The position numbers and the translations under genes were made by a program. Positions 1 to 11,027 of a stretch of DNA of 47,540 nt are shown here, piece by piece; positions within the stretch are counted from its first letter, which is position 1; each line of letters begins with the position of its first letter. The stretch spans positions 1 to 47,540 of the forward strand of contig NW_022204709.1 in NCBI RefSeq assembly GCF_008831285.2. Reading direction: 5' to 3'. This stretch comes from Nymphaea colorata (lineage: Eukaryota > Streptophyta > Magnoliopsida > Nymphaeales > Nymphaeaceae). A model generated the notes under the pieces. The model worked only from the letters and a program-made list of their open reading frames with translations. It was not told the origin of the DNA and did no database searches.

Positions 1-85
1 CCAACCCCAACCCCAACCCCAACCCAACCCCAACCCCAACCCCAACCCCAACCCCAACCCCAACCCCAACCCCAACCCCAACCCC
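1..85. repeat. Left telomere, C4A2 repeats
   Basis: Tandem CCCCAA units run from the first base to about position 85, giving the C-rich strand 5' to 3' as expected at a left chromosome end. One unit near position 23 has only three C. The C4A2 type is that of Tetrahymena and other oligohymenophorean ciliates. With the right-hand G4T2 tract it shows that the window is a whole macronuclear chromosome. Confidence 0.97.
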
Positions 86-238
86 TTTAATTTAATCTCA
101 AATATATGTATGCGTGAATAATATAGTCACTTAAGCCACAATCGTCACATCGTGAGTAAAATTACAACAATATCCATATGATGTTTCTTTTTGTTTAATG
201 GTCCTCAATGCAACGCAATATATTATTTTATTTCCCCA

Positions 239-2089
239 ATGTAGCGCAACGGCAGACTCACCATTCGCCTCAACAACCGCAGGAACCCACAAAGGAATTC
301 CTTCGTCCCCAGCGAATCCTAACCCAGCAATGAGTTTGACAACTCCGAAGAAGTCTCCCAGTCCGAAGAGGATCCATCCCAAAATTCCTCCTACCACGCA
401 CCCCCACCGCCGCCACCGCCCCCACCCAAAAAGCAACCAACGAAGGAATTGAAAGAATCGCTGTTTCAACCTGCCCCACCAAAAAATAATCAAAAAAATA
501 TTCAAGAAATGCCACCTGTTTAGGAGGAGAAAAAGCAGGACAATAGAAAAATACAACAGTAAAAACGTAGAAACAACTTTAACTCTTTCTAAGCAACCAG
601 CAATCCCCAACCTGAAGCCAAACCTTCTCCACCACCACCGCCACCACCTCCTGCGCCCAATAACAATCAAAACCTAAGCAAAGTTGCAGAAAAGGCATCG
701 CCTCCACCTCTCAAAGACACATCAATCTAATAGAAGAAAGTGAAAGACATCAACAAGAACATATAGAGGCTTAGCTCCAGTATAAATGACTTAAAAGGCA
801 ATTACGACTAACTTGCCAAGAAGGAGCAGGAATTAACCTAAAGAAGATCCAAAAAACATCATGAGCTAAGTCCCTTTGGAGTCAAAATGTCCCCGCAGAA
901 GGAACAGGAAATAAAGGAGTTTTTAACCATCAAACAGAAAGAGAAAAAGTAACGCAGGAAAAAAGTAGAAGATTACTACTAGAGAGAAAAACATCGGCTC
1001 AACCTATAATTCAGGGAACAGTAGATGCTAAGAGAAAGGTAGAGAAAGAGAAGACTCAAGGAGCTAAAGTCTCTGAGCAAATTCGACGAAAAGCATGAAA
1101 GATGGAAATAGTAATTCTAGGAAAAGCAGAAATAGGCCGAGCAGTTCATCAAGAAATACTAAAATTAGGTGAAGTTTCACATCAGGAAATAGTAGTAGGA
1201 TAAATAGAAGGAAAAGAAAAGGCTCCAAAAAGAAAGATAACTTTTGAAATAACGCAAAGATTTCTATAAATCAATCGAACAGGCATAGATAGAAGAGCAT
1301 CAGAAATGGTATGAGGATAAACTGTATTAACTCCATAGGGAGAAACAGGATGCCAAAGAAGAAGAAGCCCAAAGAATCGCTGAAGAAAATGCCAGCTTTA
1401 ATTAACTTTGGAGAGGACAATCACACGGCTTCGTCGAATAGGAAATCATGCAGAAAAAGAAGAAAAAACGAGAGCCACGCTAAAAAGCAAGAAGGATTAG
1501 GGAGTATAAACAGTACGTCAAGAAAAACTTTATCCCCAAAACATACCAGTCAAAGACGCTTGAGACCAGGGAAGTCAACAACGATTCCCGCCTCAGCCAT
1601 CGCGAAGTAAAGCGATACAGGTACTATAAGGGCGTAGCATACGGATAAGTCATATAAAACTTGCCTCAAGCTAAGGACCACCACGAGCAGAAAAAGATGG
1701 GTGATAACTATATGTAATTCATGAAAAGCTTGCCGAAGAAGCGGTAAGAGACGCCCGAAGAGGGACTGATGCTGGATCCCGAAGAGATATAGATATTGTA
1801 GCGAAAATTCAACTCCATCGGAAAGGTGAAGCGAGAAGTTCACTCCCTCTATGACGACCACCACAGGAAAAAGACGTCAATAGAAGTGCCACCTAATCCG
1901 AATAGAGAAGATCTCAAGATGATTGCCCTCCAGCTTAAGGCTCACGATGAAAAATTGAAGCAGAAGCAAATACTGCTGAACTACCAAATGCATGGCAAAG
2001 TAGACCACGTGCATGGAGAACAGAAGGCCATCAACCAGGGACTCGTGGAGAATATATAGAGAAAATTATCACTTCTCGCACAAATTTGA
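239..2089 (+). CDS. Pro-rich N-terminus plus long coiled-coil protein, hypothetical
   Basis: One uninterrupted 617-codon frame when TAA/TAG are read as Glu, ending at TGA. Residues about 1-160 are low in complexity, with two polyproline runs (near 395-430 and 625-655). From about residue 170 onward the protein is a highly charged coiled coil dominated by Glu, Lys, Arg and Gln. A less repetitive C-terminal segment (about residues 440-600) carries several Tyr and Pro and may fold. I do not recognise the family; a cytoskeletal or basal-body structural protein is an inference from composition only. It is the first gene inside the left telomere, about 150 bp from the repeats, and reads inward. The start is the first ATG in frame, 154 bp from the repeats. 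Confidence 0.85.
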
Positions 2090-2304
2090 TACATCCGCAT
2101 TTTTACCTTAATTAAGTTGACTTGCATTATAACTTCTGGAATATATCAAAGCTTGATGAGTAAGCTAGTGATGCTATTTTCCTTAAAAAAAGATAGGACA
2201 AACATAAGTGAACATGACAATCCATGAGTCTAAATCATTAAGAGGATTGCGTAATTTTAAGCTAAATATACGATTGAACTTAAAAATGCATTAATAATCA
2301 TATT

Positions 2305-3168
2305 ATGGTCTTAATAAAACTGTCCATCGTTGCCTGTCTTGCCCTCCTCCTCGCCACCATCCACTCCCGGTGCGTCTACACCCAGCCCTAAGGCGGCGGC
2401 CTCCCCTACATCTACGACGGAGACTCCTTCCTCATCAACTATACCATGGACGCATGCAAATAATACATCGGTGATGAGGTGTGCTGCAACAAGGCCAATG
2501 CCGAACTCACTGGAGCCAACTTGAAACAACTCGACGGAGTCTTTGCCACCGCCTCAGGCGGCTGTGATGTCTGCTCCGTAAATCTAAAACGGTTCTGGTG
2601 CGAGTATGCCTGCTCGCCCCGCCAGGCAGATTTCCTCGTCGTCAGTAAGGAGTACTATGACTATCCTGACCCTGAGCGTCCAGGCAAGCTGATCAGAGCT
2701 ATGGAGGCCAATCTGACTGTTGAAGCCACGACTGCTTGCGCTATATACGATTCCTGCAAGCGAGTTCCATTCGTGACGGCAGTAAGCGCCATGGGAAGCC
2801 CAGCAGGATTCCTCAACTTCCAGGGCCACAACGCCATAGACAATGCTCTCCAGTACATCAACGTCTTCTTCACGTATGATCCAGCCAAAGGACTCTACTT
2901 CAACAACGCCACGAACAAGCAGAAGACTTCAGAAGCCACATCCTGCAACTATACAGGAACATAGCTGCACACGTTCCCTTGCTAAGCTTGCAGCTGCAAT
3001 ACCTGCGAATAGGCATGTGACAATTCCAAAGGATTCCACTATGAGTAATCGGCCGTTCTGGAAGGTTTTAATTACCCGCTGGTGCTTGGAATTTGGGGAG
3101 GAGTCATCGCAGTGGCCACAGGACTGACCTTCTACCGCTTCCAAAGGGAAAAGAGCAAAATGATCTGA
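2305..3168 (+). CDS. Stand-alone NPC1 N-terminal-domain-like sterol-binding membrane protein
   Basis: A 287-aa protein in one clean frame. It has a signal peptide (residues 1-22), then a Cys-rich domain matching the NPC1 luminal N-terminal domain. The recognisable block is the Phe-Trp-Cys-Glu-x3-Cys-Ser-Pro-Arg-Gln segment (about residues 98-107), which corresponds to FCELTCSPRQ in animal NPC1. A terminal Cys cluster is followed by one membrane helix (about 258-276) and a short basic tail. In full-length NPC1 (about 1270 aa) this domain binds cholesterol and hands it to the sterol-sensing membrane region. Here the protein stops just after the first helix, so 12 of 13 helices are missing. It lies on the same strand as its neighbours, with about 215 bp before and 150 bp after. 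Binding of sterol is inferred from family resemblance. Confidence 0.82.
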
Positions 3169-3316
3169 CTTTATTCGCCCGAATCATCATCATATAATGA
3201 CTGTTCTGACATAAATGAAGCTTATCCCATCATATCCATAAACCACTATGATCCACAATCATAGGATCATCTCATTCACTCGGATGCTTTTATCTTTGCT
3301 TATATAATATAACTGC

Positions 3317-4290
3317 ATGTCTAAAGTGAGCTCTTCTAAACGAGACCAGGCCATCAACGAGCAGCGTAAGAAACTAGAATAGCGTACGTCCTCTTCAATA
3401 TAGTTCGGCTTCAGACGGAATCCTAAAACACCAAACTGCTGAAGATCCAGCAAAAATAACGTGAAGTATAGGCTCAGTATCTTTCCGAGAAGAAAAACAT
3501 GGAAGAAACCCTGGCAAAATTGGCACTATAACAGGAAAAATTCATGAGTAGACAACTACAGACAACTGAATAGTTTGAAAAACAAAAGGAACAGATCTTT
3601 GCCAACGATCGCAAGAAGGAATCTTACAACAAACAGAAAGAAGAACTGGAGCTCCGTAATAGCCAAAGACGAGAGGAGATTCAATTGAAGGAATAAAAAT
3701 TGCGTGCGAAAAAGCTGCATCTCGAGGAACTTCGCCTTACCATTCGCAAGTATATGGTCTATTAGGAGTTTTTAAAGGAAGTCAGAAACCTCTCTGATGA
3801 TTTTGGCCCAGTCGATATCGATGATTTCAGCGTCATGAGCATCCTCGAACGCTTCAAGACCATGGAGAAGAAGAAGGTAGAGCTAGCGGAAGTCCACCGC
3901 AAGATGGCCAGGAAAAGGAAGCTCACACCAAGGCCATCCAGGACGTTAGGAAAATGAAAGAAACGCTCAACTACAAGTACAGTTGCGCATCAAGGATCTG
4001 AAGCAGAAGATAGACAGTCTCAACGAGTAGAACCTGCAGCTGGAGTCAGAACTGTAGGGACAACTAAACGAGAACGGATAAAGACAGAGGAGTTCGGACA
4101 GGTCATCTTCAGCATCAGGGGTCTCTATCTTTCCATCGTGGGCGAGGAGAAGCAGGACAGGCAGAGCAAGAGCATCATCGAGATGCTGAATAGTATTCGA
4201 GAGGAGCGGAAGAAGCTGAAGGAATACCTTGATCTCTTCCAGCGCAAGATATAGGAGGGAAAGAAGGTGGAAAAGAAGGAAAGCGTATGA
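3317..4290 (+). CDS. CFAP73/CCDC42-like axonemal coiled-coil protein
   Basis: A coiled coil of about 315 aa. A 20-nt intron (3384-3403) restores the frame near the N-terminus. The segment around 3735-3870, with a Lys-Tyr-x-x-Tyr-x-x-Phe-Leu pattern followed by Asp-Ile-x-x-Phe and an ERF motif, resembles the DUF4200 domain of CCDC42/CFAP73. The C-terminal block after 4080 (Phe-Gly-Gln-Val-Ile, then Leu-Tyr) resembles the LGQI...NLY motif of the same family. These proteins belong to the modified inner-arm dynein (MIA) complex of motile cilia. Three further frame breaks (about 3911, 3987, 4076) each need one extra base; the first coincides with a possible 20-nt GT-AG intron at 3892-3911. The family call is moderate because it rests on two short motifs. 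Confidence 0.6.
3384..3403 (+). other. 20-nt GT-AG intron in CFAP73-like gene
   Basis: The interval begins GTACGT and ends ATAG. Removing it joins a Glu-rich N-terminal helix to the downstream coiled coil, which is otherwise in another frame and closed by TGA at about 3440. Confidence 0.8.
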
Positions 4291-4367
4291 CCCACTGATA
4301 ATATATCACAAAGCTCCTTTCTTCCATAATCATCATCATTCCATCCGTTCCCCACCTTCTCTCCATT

Positions 4368-6984
4368 TTGATTAAATTAATACGCGAGCCTAGCTTACAG
4401 CATGAAAGGCAGCGAAGCCAATACTTGCCAAATCATAATCAACGTTTAGTCCTTCGCATAGAATCCAATATCGATGGCACTTGCTACCTTGAATACGCTC
4501 TCCCTGAAGCAAAAACTTCCAACGCAGTGCTTAGTTCACAGCCTGCAATAAAGGTGAGATATAGTTGAGAGAAGCCAAGCTGATCTGTTTCGCAGCCAAA
4601 AGAGAAACACTTAGGAAAATGCATCTCATAATCACTCTTTTCGTAAAGAATGAAGGCAATCCGCTAAAGGAGAGACTTAGGATCAGCTCATAGGCACTCT
4701 CTCACTTCCACTCGAACAGATAATCCTTGATGAACAGTATAGGGAAATGCGGGAATACTCATTGGAGATGTCTGCAGTCGATTGCTTCATCACCTTGGCC
4801 TGCCAGTGTCTTTTGCCCCTTAAATACCAGTAGCCATCCTCCTACCACTCATAAAATTAAGCCACCTGGAAGACCGAGCAGAAAGACGAAGAACAAGCTG
4901 AAAAAAGTACTCTCCCCTTCCCACAACGATTCCCCTTCGTCTTCTTTCAGGAAGAGCCAATCTAAGTCTTGGGAGGAACTACTGATCCACCGGGCTAGTT
5001 TCTTCTCGGAAAACAATATCCTCAAGTCGATGGAAGGAAACGAAGCTTTCTAGTAGCGAGTGAAGGAGATGCAGCGGGTGGACTTCGACCAACTGCTAAA
5101 GGAAACTACCGCCTTTAACGGCTCTTGTACATATCAAGAAATGAGCGAAAATGGAAAACGCCAGGCATAAGCAGACATGAAGGAATGGCAAGAGAACTAT
5201 CCCTAAAGTAAGTCTAAGTAATTCAACTAAAGTAGTAGCTGGAAGGAGCGCAGGAGAGGGCGGGACAGCTGCTGATGAATGCTAAAACATGACGAAAGAA
5301 AAGGAAGGACTGTTGCAAGCAGTCCAGAATGAAAAGATTACCAGTAGAAATTGCAAATCAGCTATGATGCTCTTTCGATTAGAGTAAACCAGATGTGTGA
5401 GCAGAGCAAGAATAGCTCAAATCTAAGGGATTAGGTAGCCACTGCATCAAGCAAAGGTTATAAGCAGAGCAAGAACTTTCATCACTCAGATAGCAGTGCA
5501 TTCGTTGCAGGACAAGTGAATGATTTGGAGAAGAAACTGTGGTAATCACAGCAGCTGAGCCAATAGCTGGAGGCCCAAATGCACTAGCTGAAAGAAAGAT
5601 AAAGTCCAAAGACGAAATAGTGACGATATGCAAGGAGTATGAGAAGAAATTGACATAGCTGGAGGATAAGATCGACAGCATTGAGGAGGAAGGAGAATAC
5701 GTGCATCGCATCTAGTATAATAGCTATGAACCGCAACAGATAAGATCAAAATCGAAGAAGAGGATTGCCATTTGAGACGCATAGTTGAGGAAGAACTGGA
5801 GGAAAGCTTAGCTTCTTCGAGGACAACTACGCAAAAGTTAATAATGCATAAAGTCACATTAGATAGTGACATCAACCACGCTCATCGATCCTTCACAACG
5901 CTAGCTATAACTACTGCAGTTGCTTACACAGAACTTAGAGAAGGAACATAGTGAGCTGAAATATCTTTACAGGGAACAAGAGGGATTACTTGCCTACAAA
6001 CACATCTAGCTGCAAACATTGGAAAAATCTTTAGCCCAAATGCGTTATGATTTCTCCTCTAACTCAGCAGAGTGACTGCACTCATGAACCAGCAGGTGCT
6101 CGAAAATAGGGCCTTAAGGGAGAATAACCTCAAACTGGAAGCAGAGCTCAAGAAATATGAGCAGGTACAACCAAACGAAGCAGATTCTTTGTTACTTAAT
6201 GAAAGGTAATATAAGATATCTTCTCAAACTATCAGAATAAAATGCTAGAAAGCTCAACATGGGTGTATGATAAACAGCGTCAAACGTCTACAAGATATGA
6301 GCGTGAGGAGTATATAAAAAGATGCAAACAACTTTAGGAGGATAATCAAATGCTACTGAAGTATAATTTGGAGCGCTAGGAGCTTTACGAGATGATTCAA
6401 AATAAGAATAATAGCAAATAGGCATCTGATCTTGTTGTTGAACACTTTGAAGACAGCCTCAAATACATCCTGCATCATAGGGAAAATACGGCTCTCTTCT
6501 CAAAAATTATGGCTTTAGCGAGGATGCCCTACTAAGGAAGGATGGGTAAAGTGGCAACAAGCAAAATGAAGTGGAGGACAATCTAAGTGACTTAATTAAC
6601 AACTACAGCATCACCAAGCAAGTGGAAGCTGCTTCCTAAATCAATAAATTTTAGATATTTCAATCCCACAATGAAATGCTGCTGCTTTAATCTACAGCCA
6701 AACATGCAAGTCTTCCAGTTTAGCCTGCCAATCCCATCAATGGCCTTCAGACCGTCATCTCAGAGCTCACATAGCTTTACAGGCAACGTGAAGAATGAGC
6801 AGCATGGCCTTCAAAAAGGGAAAAGCTAATGAAGAAGATGATAGAGCGAGAGCCGCTAAGCAAATAAACGCGAAGATACAGAGATAAAGGTATTGCTGCT
6901 AAGCAGGAGAAATAGGGATGCAGGAGTATGATTGGGCCGCTAAGGTAGCTATAGCAATCGATCCAATAATATTGCTTCACTTGA
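4368..6984 (+). CDS. Long coiled-coil protein with N-terminal globular domain, frame-broken
   Basis: Coding signal runs from about 4368 (ATG; an alternative ATG lies at 4401) to TGA at 6982-6984, but in several frame segments. The first 150 codons are beta-rich and could be a C2-like domain, followed by a basic Ser/Lys-rich linker (about 4840-4960). From about 5040 onward the segments are Glu/Gln/Leu-rich coiled coil with very frequent TAA/TAG codons. The clearest segments are about 5505-5760, 5925-6075 and 6290-6540. Frame changes near 4555, 4660, 4820 and repeatedly after 5200 are each of the one-base-short type. I do not recognise the family. The gene is either a real long coiled-coil protein with sequence errors or unresolved short introns, or a decaying one. 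Confidence 0.5.
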
Positions 6985-7133
6985 TTTTTATTTATCATTA
7001 ACTAGTCATTCCTCCCCAATAAAACAAAACCCTTCATATCCTCACTGCTAATCCAAAAACCGACCAAAAGATGAGCTTGGGCTTTGTGGGGTGCTTACTG
7101 GATTAATTTGATTACAGGGTTATAATTGAAAAG

Positions 7134-7786
7134 ATGTCTCATGCTAAAGCGAAGCTGCTGCAGCCCTCCCGCCACGAGCTCATCGACTGGATCAACAACA
7201 TCATTCAAGTATATTTCCATTGAGGTAGGTCCAGCTCATCGCCATCTAGGACCTCGGTTCTGGAGCAGTTTTTTGCCAGTTGCTCAACTACGCCCACCCC
7301 AACGCTATCCCAGTTCACCGCATCAATTTCCAAGCAACCAACACATATGACTTCTTGGCCAATTTCAAATTGCTGCAAACTGCCTTCCTGCAACTGGGCA
7401 TAGAACATCCCTTGGAATTGAAGGAGCTATCGCGTGCACAGTACAAGGATAACTTCGAACTGGCGGTGTGGTTTTACAGTTACGTGAATGGGCAGTTGCA
7501 GGAGACCGATTGCACGATCAGTAGCCAGGGTGGGCCTGGGATTGATATTGATTTCAGTTTCGCCCGCAGGAGAGTGCAACCGAAGTATTTCACACCTAGG
7601 AGATGCGAGGGAGATAGCTTCTGCTGCTGCTGTGCCTGCAAGGAGACCGGACAAGGGAAGCTTAGACAGAGGGCCAGAGAACTGGAAGTCAAGTTTGAAA
7701 TGATGGAGGAAGTGCTTGCCTCAGGAGAAGAACCAGATGAGATGTGTTTTCTCATAGAGCAAATAATCAGTCTTTCCTCCGCATGA
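7134..7786 (+). CDS. EB1-type microtubule plus-end-binding protein
   Basis: Two exons (7134-7208 and 7229-7786) encode 210 aa. The calponin-homology domain is clear: an N-terminal Arg-x-Glu-Leu-x-x-Trp-Ile-Asn helix, Ile-Glu-Asp-Leu-Gly-Ser-Gly-Ala around the splice, Phe-Gln-Ala, Phe-x-x-Asn-Phe-Lys-x-Leu-Gln and Asp-Asn-Phe-Glu. The acidic C-terminal helix (about residues 165-210) matches the EB homology domain used for dimerisation and partner binding. EB1 tracks growing microtubule tips; in ciliates it is expected at cortical microtubules and basal bodies. The linker is short, with a run of four Cys, so the protein is smaller than animal EB1 (about 268 aa). The Glu before Asp-Leu-Gly is a TAG codon (7247-7249). 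There is no EEY/F end. Confidence 0.88.
7209..7228 (+). other. 20-nt GT-AG intron in EB1 gene
   Basis: Begins GTATAT and ends GGTAG. Its removal gives a continuous EB1 calponin-homology domain; without it the N-terminal helix meets TGA within a few codons. Confidence 0.9.
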
Positions 7787-7844
7787 GGGAATGCACTGCT
7801 TCATGATAAATTATATTGGGTCTCGCTGAATAAAGAATATCAGC

Positions 7845-10787
7845 ATGAATTTAGACATCTTCTAATCAACAAAGAACTGGAACTACACTGGCGACGACCA
7901 CGCAGCACAGACCGCCTCGTCCCCCTCGCTGAAGAGGCCCGCAAGAACCTACCCAAAGGCTTCTTCGACAGTATCTTACTCATGACCAAGGAAATGCCCC
8001 CCTCAGCCTTGACTATATGAGAGGCACGCAACTCTACGCCCACCTCAAAACTCTTCCCAAGGGAGTCTTGCACAACGTCTTCCTCGATTGCTGCGATGAC
8101 ATCTAGTTTGTAGTTCTCACATAATACAGTATCGACATGTGGTGGCGCATGAGCCAACTGTATATGTCACTCCTGATTTCCACTCCTTCCGTATTGGTTA
8201 GCCAGCTGAAGCGGCGACTCACGGATGGCTGAGCATGGCTGAGGCAAGAGGGCGTTTCCAACAGGAAGAAGATTTCGTGAAGGCCATTTCAGGCATTACG
8301 CTATTGACTGAGAAGGAGTCGGACGCATATGTAGAGAATAAGCGGGCGCATGGTCATTGTTCACCAAGAAAGTGAGCAATTCCGCTACTCTACTTTACTC
8401 CAGCCACATTTTCCCTAAGTTTCTCAAGCATGTCCTGAAGAAGTTCATCGCAAATGGATATTCCCGCGTGAATTCAGAGCTGAGCTGATCAGACTCTCGC
8501 GCTACGATTAAAATGGCAAATTCATTTAAAAATTACCCTATTCTGCCTTTACCACCATCTTTTAGTAAGTCTTCAGCGAAATCGCAAAGGAGCATCATGC
8601 CTTCTCAGTGGGCTTCATTTTTTGTGTCAGGAAATCAAAAACCCCATAGGATATCGAGACTGCCTTGGAACGCATTTGCAGTCTGAAGTGGTAGAGAGCA
8701 GTGGGAGTGGATTTCGTGCAAGAAGAAGACCTCTACGGAAGCATTGAAAATATGATCGGATCGTAGATGTGTCTTCAAGAGGCATCCTTAGGTGAGACTG
8801 CACAAGGTTTATCATGCAGGAGAAACAAGGGATTACCAGTCACGCAATATTGAAGCAGCAGTAGCGGCTGGGAGCGTCCGTGTCGGCCATGGCCTCAATA
8901 TCATGCAGCGCATTGAGTTTCTTCCCTATTGTCGCTTTGTCTGCTTCGAAAAATGCCCCATGAGCAATCTGCTGCTGGGATATACTGGAGATCCAAGAGA
9001 GTCATCAGCACCCATATTGTTGGGCCTTGGCTACGCTGTCAGTATTAACGTCGGTGATGCTGGCAAGCTGGGCCTTGAGGACTCCACAGCTGACTTCTTT
9101 TTAACTCTGTTTCATACGATTGGACTCTGAAACACCTAAACTGGTTGCTTTGCACTCCCTTAAAACAGTCTACAGTATGAGCGTGATCGAGTCCACACTT
9201 TGAGGGACTTCGAGCGCAGGTGGGACCAGTGGATCGACCACTTCCTCGCAGGAGTGCACCAGGAAACTGCCAAACAGAGGAAATAATTGGATATCTACAC
9301 CAGCACAAACAACTGGCAGTTCTCAGAGGAAGATGAAGAGGCTACGCGTCGCTTCTAAGTTATCCGCTTAAGGGAAATTTCGCACCTTCCCAAAAGCTAC
9401 TTCGGCAGTATTTTTTCATAGATTTAGAAAACACATGGCCATTTAGAACACATGAGAAGTACGGAAATGTATAAGTTGCTGAAGACCATTCCAAGGGAGT
9501 GCTTCATCATGACCATCTTGACTGCAACGAAGATGAAGACTTTGTAATGCCGATTTATTTAGTATCTAAACATCGTCATGACTGATCCGAATGTCTACTT
9601 GGCTGCTGATCGCAAGAGCTTCAAAATAGGCCCGAAAAAGCAAGCATAAGCTGAAGGGTGGGTGAGCTTCTAGCAGCTGAGGGCATAAATCCGAATGAAA
9701 AGAAGCTAGTAAGCTGGTATCAAATCTAACCATGTTGTCTAAGTAGGAGCTGGCTGTTGTGGCTGGCGTGCAGCATGATTTCTGGGTGATTTTCGAGGAG
9801 AAGATCAGCAATTTCTTCCCCATCATATTCGCTCTCCACATCTTCAAGAAGTATGTGCGCCACACTCTCCTCAAGTTCATCGCCAACGGTTACGAGAGAG
9901 TCTAATTCCGAGCTCTTCTTTGCCAGCTCACTGAGTATGACCATAGGGAAATTTCGTGAAGCTGCACGACGAAGGAGAGTATATGCATGCCTTTGATGAA
10001 GTCTACGACGAAGTCACAAGGCAATATCCTCACTTCTCTGCAGCTTCATCTTCTTCGGACTTAAAGCACTAAGTGAGGAGGATAACTTCAAGCTGCTCGA
10101 TAAGGCCTGCTCCTACGGGTGGAAGAAACATGTAGGCATCGACTTCGTGCAGCAGGAAGATCCTTTCGGCTCTATGGAACCGTACGTGAGAGTGGGCGAC
10201 CGTATTGTTCGTAAATACGCACATATGAACCTCAAGAAGGCCTACCATGCAGGATAGACCAAGGATCACTTAAACAACAACGTGGAACTGGCAGTGAGGT
10301 CAGGAGCGGTGCGCATGGCCATGGGCTAAACATCTTTAAGCGTGTGGACTATCTTAGCCATGCCGGCATGTCTGCTTTTAGCTCAATCCCATCTCCAACC
10401 TGCTCACCGGTGGCATGGGAGATATCCGCATGTCCCTGCTCCTCTCTCCTAGGCCTAGGATACCCTGTTTCTATCAGTTCTGACGATCCTGGCAAGTTCG
10501 GCTATGAGGACACAACAGTGGACTACTTTGCAGCTGCAGTCTGCTTCAACTGGACGCTCAAGCACCTGAAGCTGATCGCCTACCACTCGATCAACCACGC
10601 CATCGTTACGGAGGGAGAACGTATCCAAATCCTGGAAAGCTTCAACCGCCACTGGAAAGAATGGGTAACAGCCTACCTACAACGCGACCAGCAAGAGGAT
10701 GAAGTACAGTTGAGCAAGGCATCCCAGCCGAAGCAGAAGAACTTAAGACTGCTTTCAGCTCGTATCAATTCCTTCGAAAGGGCATGA
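7845..10787 (+). CDS. Fused double adenosine-deaminase-like protein (ADGF/ADA type)
   Basis: Two tandem homologous domains of about 480 aa each: domain 1 at 7845-9285, domain 2 at 9286-10787. No TGA separates them in the linking frame (about 9175-9540), because the codon between them is TAA = Glu. Both carry Tyr-His-Ala-Gly-Glu, the catalytic motif of adenosine deaminases; in domain 2 the Glu is TAG (10255-10257). Both keep Val-Asp/Gly-Ile-Asp-Phe-Val-Gln and the Gly-His-Gly-Leu-Asn motif. Domain 2 has His-His-Asp-His-Leu-Asp and Ser-Asp-Asp-Pro (10479-10490). Domain 1 reads His-Asn-Val-Phe-Leu-Asp and Gly-Asp-Ala, so it lacks one metal His and one Asp and is probably inactive. Adenosine/AMP deamination is inferred for domain 2 only. 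At least six frame breaks occur, mostly one base short, plus a candidate 19-nt intron at 9544-9562. Confidence 0.72.
9544..9562 (+). other. Candidate 19-nt GT-AG intron in deaminase domain 2
   Basis: Begins GTAATG and ends TTTAG. Removal joins the His-Asp-His-Leu-Asp-Cys segment to the Asp-Pro-Asn-Val-Tyr-Leu segment in the correct frame. The length differs from the usual 20, so an indel is the alternative. Confidence 0.45.
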
Positions 10788-10837
10788 TCCATCTTTATTC
10801 CTAATTATCTTATGGTAGCATTGAATGCATATGATTA

Positions 10838-11027
10838 TCAGGTGCTATTCTTCGAGCATTCAGGACAGAGATCGTAGTTACACTCTTCACAGGTGAGGAA
10901 CTGTTCCGCTCTGATGGCCTTTTTGCACACGCCGCACTCCCTCACCTTTTTGCCAGCGCGGAGTACTTGAGTTGGTGGCCTTCGGGGCACTCCCTGCGTC
11001 CGTTGGTTTACCATTCACACAGCCCAT
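10838..11027 (-). CDS. Small MGC (acylated?) zinc-ribbon protein
   Basis: About 63 aa. The N-terminus Met-Gly-Cys-Val-Asn fits an N-myristoylation plus palmitoylation signal (Gly2, Cys3). It is followed by Cys-Pro-Glu-Gly-His and then three CxxC knuckles (Cys-Gly-Val-Cys, Cys-Glu-Glu-Cys, Cys-Pro-Glu-Cys), a ZZ/C1-like zinc-binding arrangement common in ciliate proteins. To read it through, one A must be added in each of two A-runs, so the sequence as given is frame-broken twice. Its ATG is only 28 bp from the ATG of the divergent kinase gene. Membrane attachment is inferred from the terminal motif. Confidence 0.6.

Noticed and set aside
131-670. Long minus-strand frame rich in Trp, Arg and Phe near the left end
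   Set aside because: It is the antisense of the Pro-rich start of the coiled-coil gene (239-2089); the composition is that of a shadow frame.
4100-4370. Minus-strand frames with Ser/Phe-rich sequence
   Set aside because: Antisense of the CFAP73-like coiled coil; no start context or similarity.
7960-7979. A 20-nt GT-AG segment in deaminase domain 1 as an intron
   Set aside because: The segment aligns without gap to domain 2 (Phe-Gly-Ser-Ile-Phe versus Phe-Asp-Ser-Ile-Leu), so it is coding; an indel just downstream explains the frame change.
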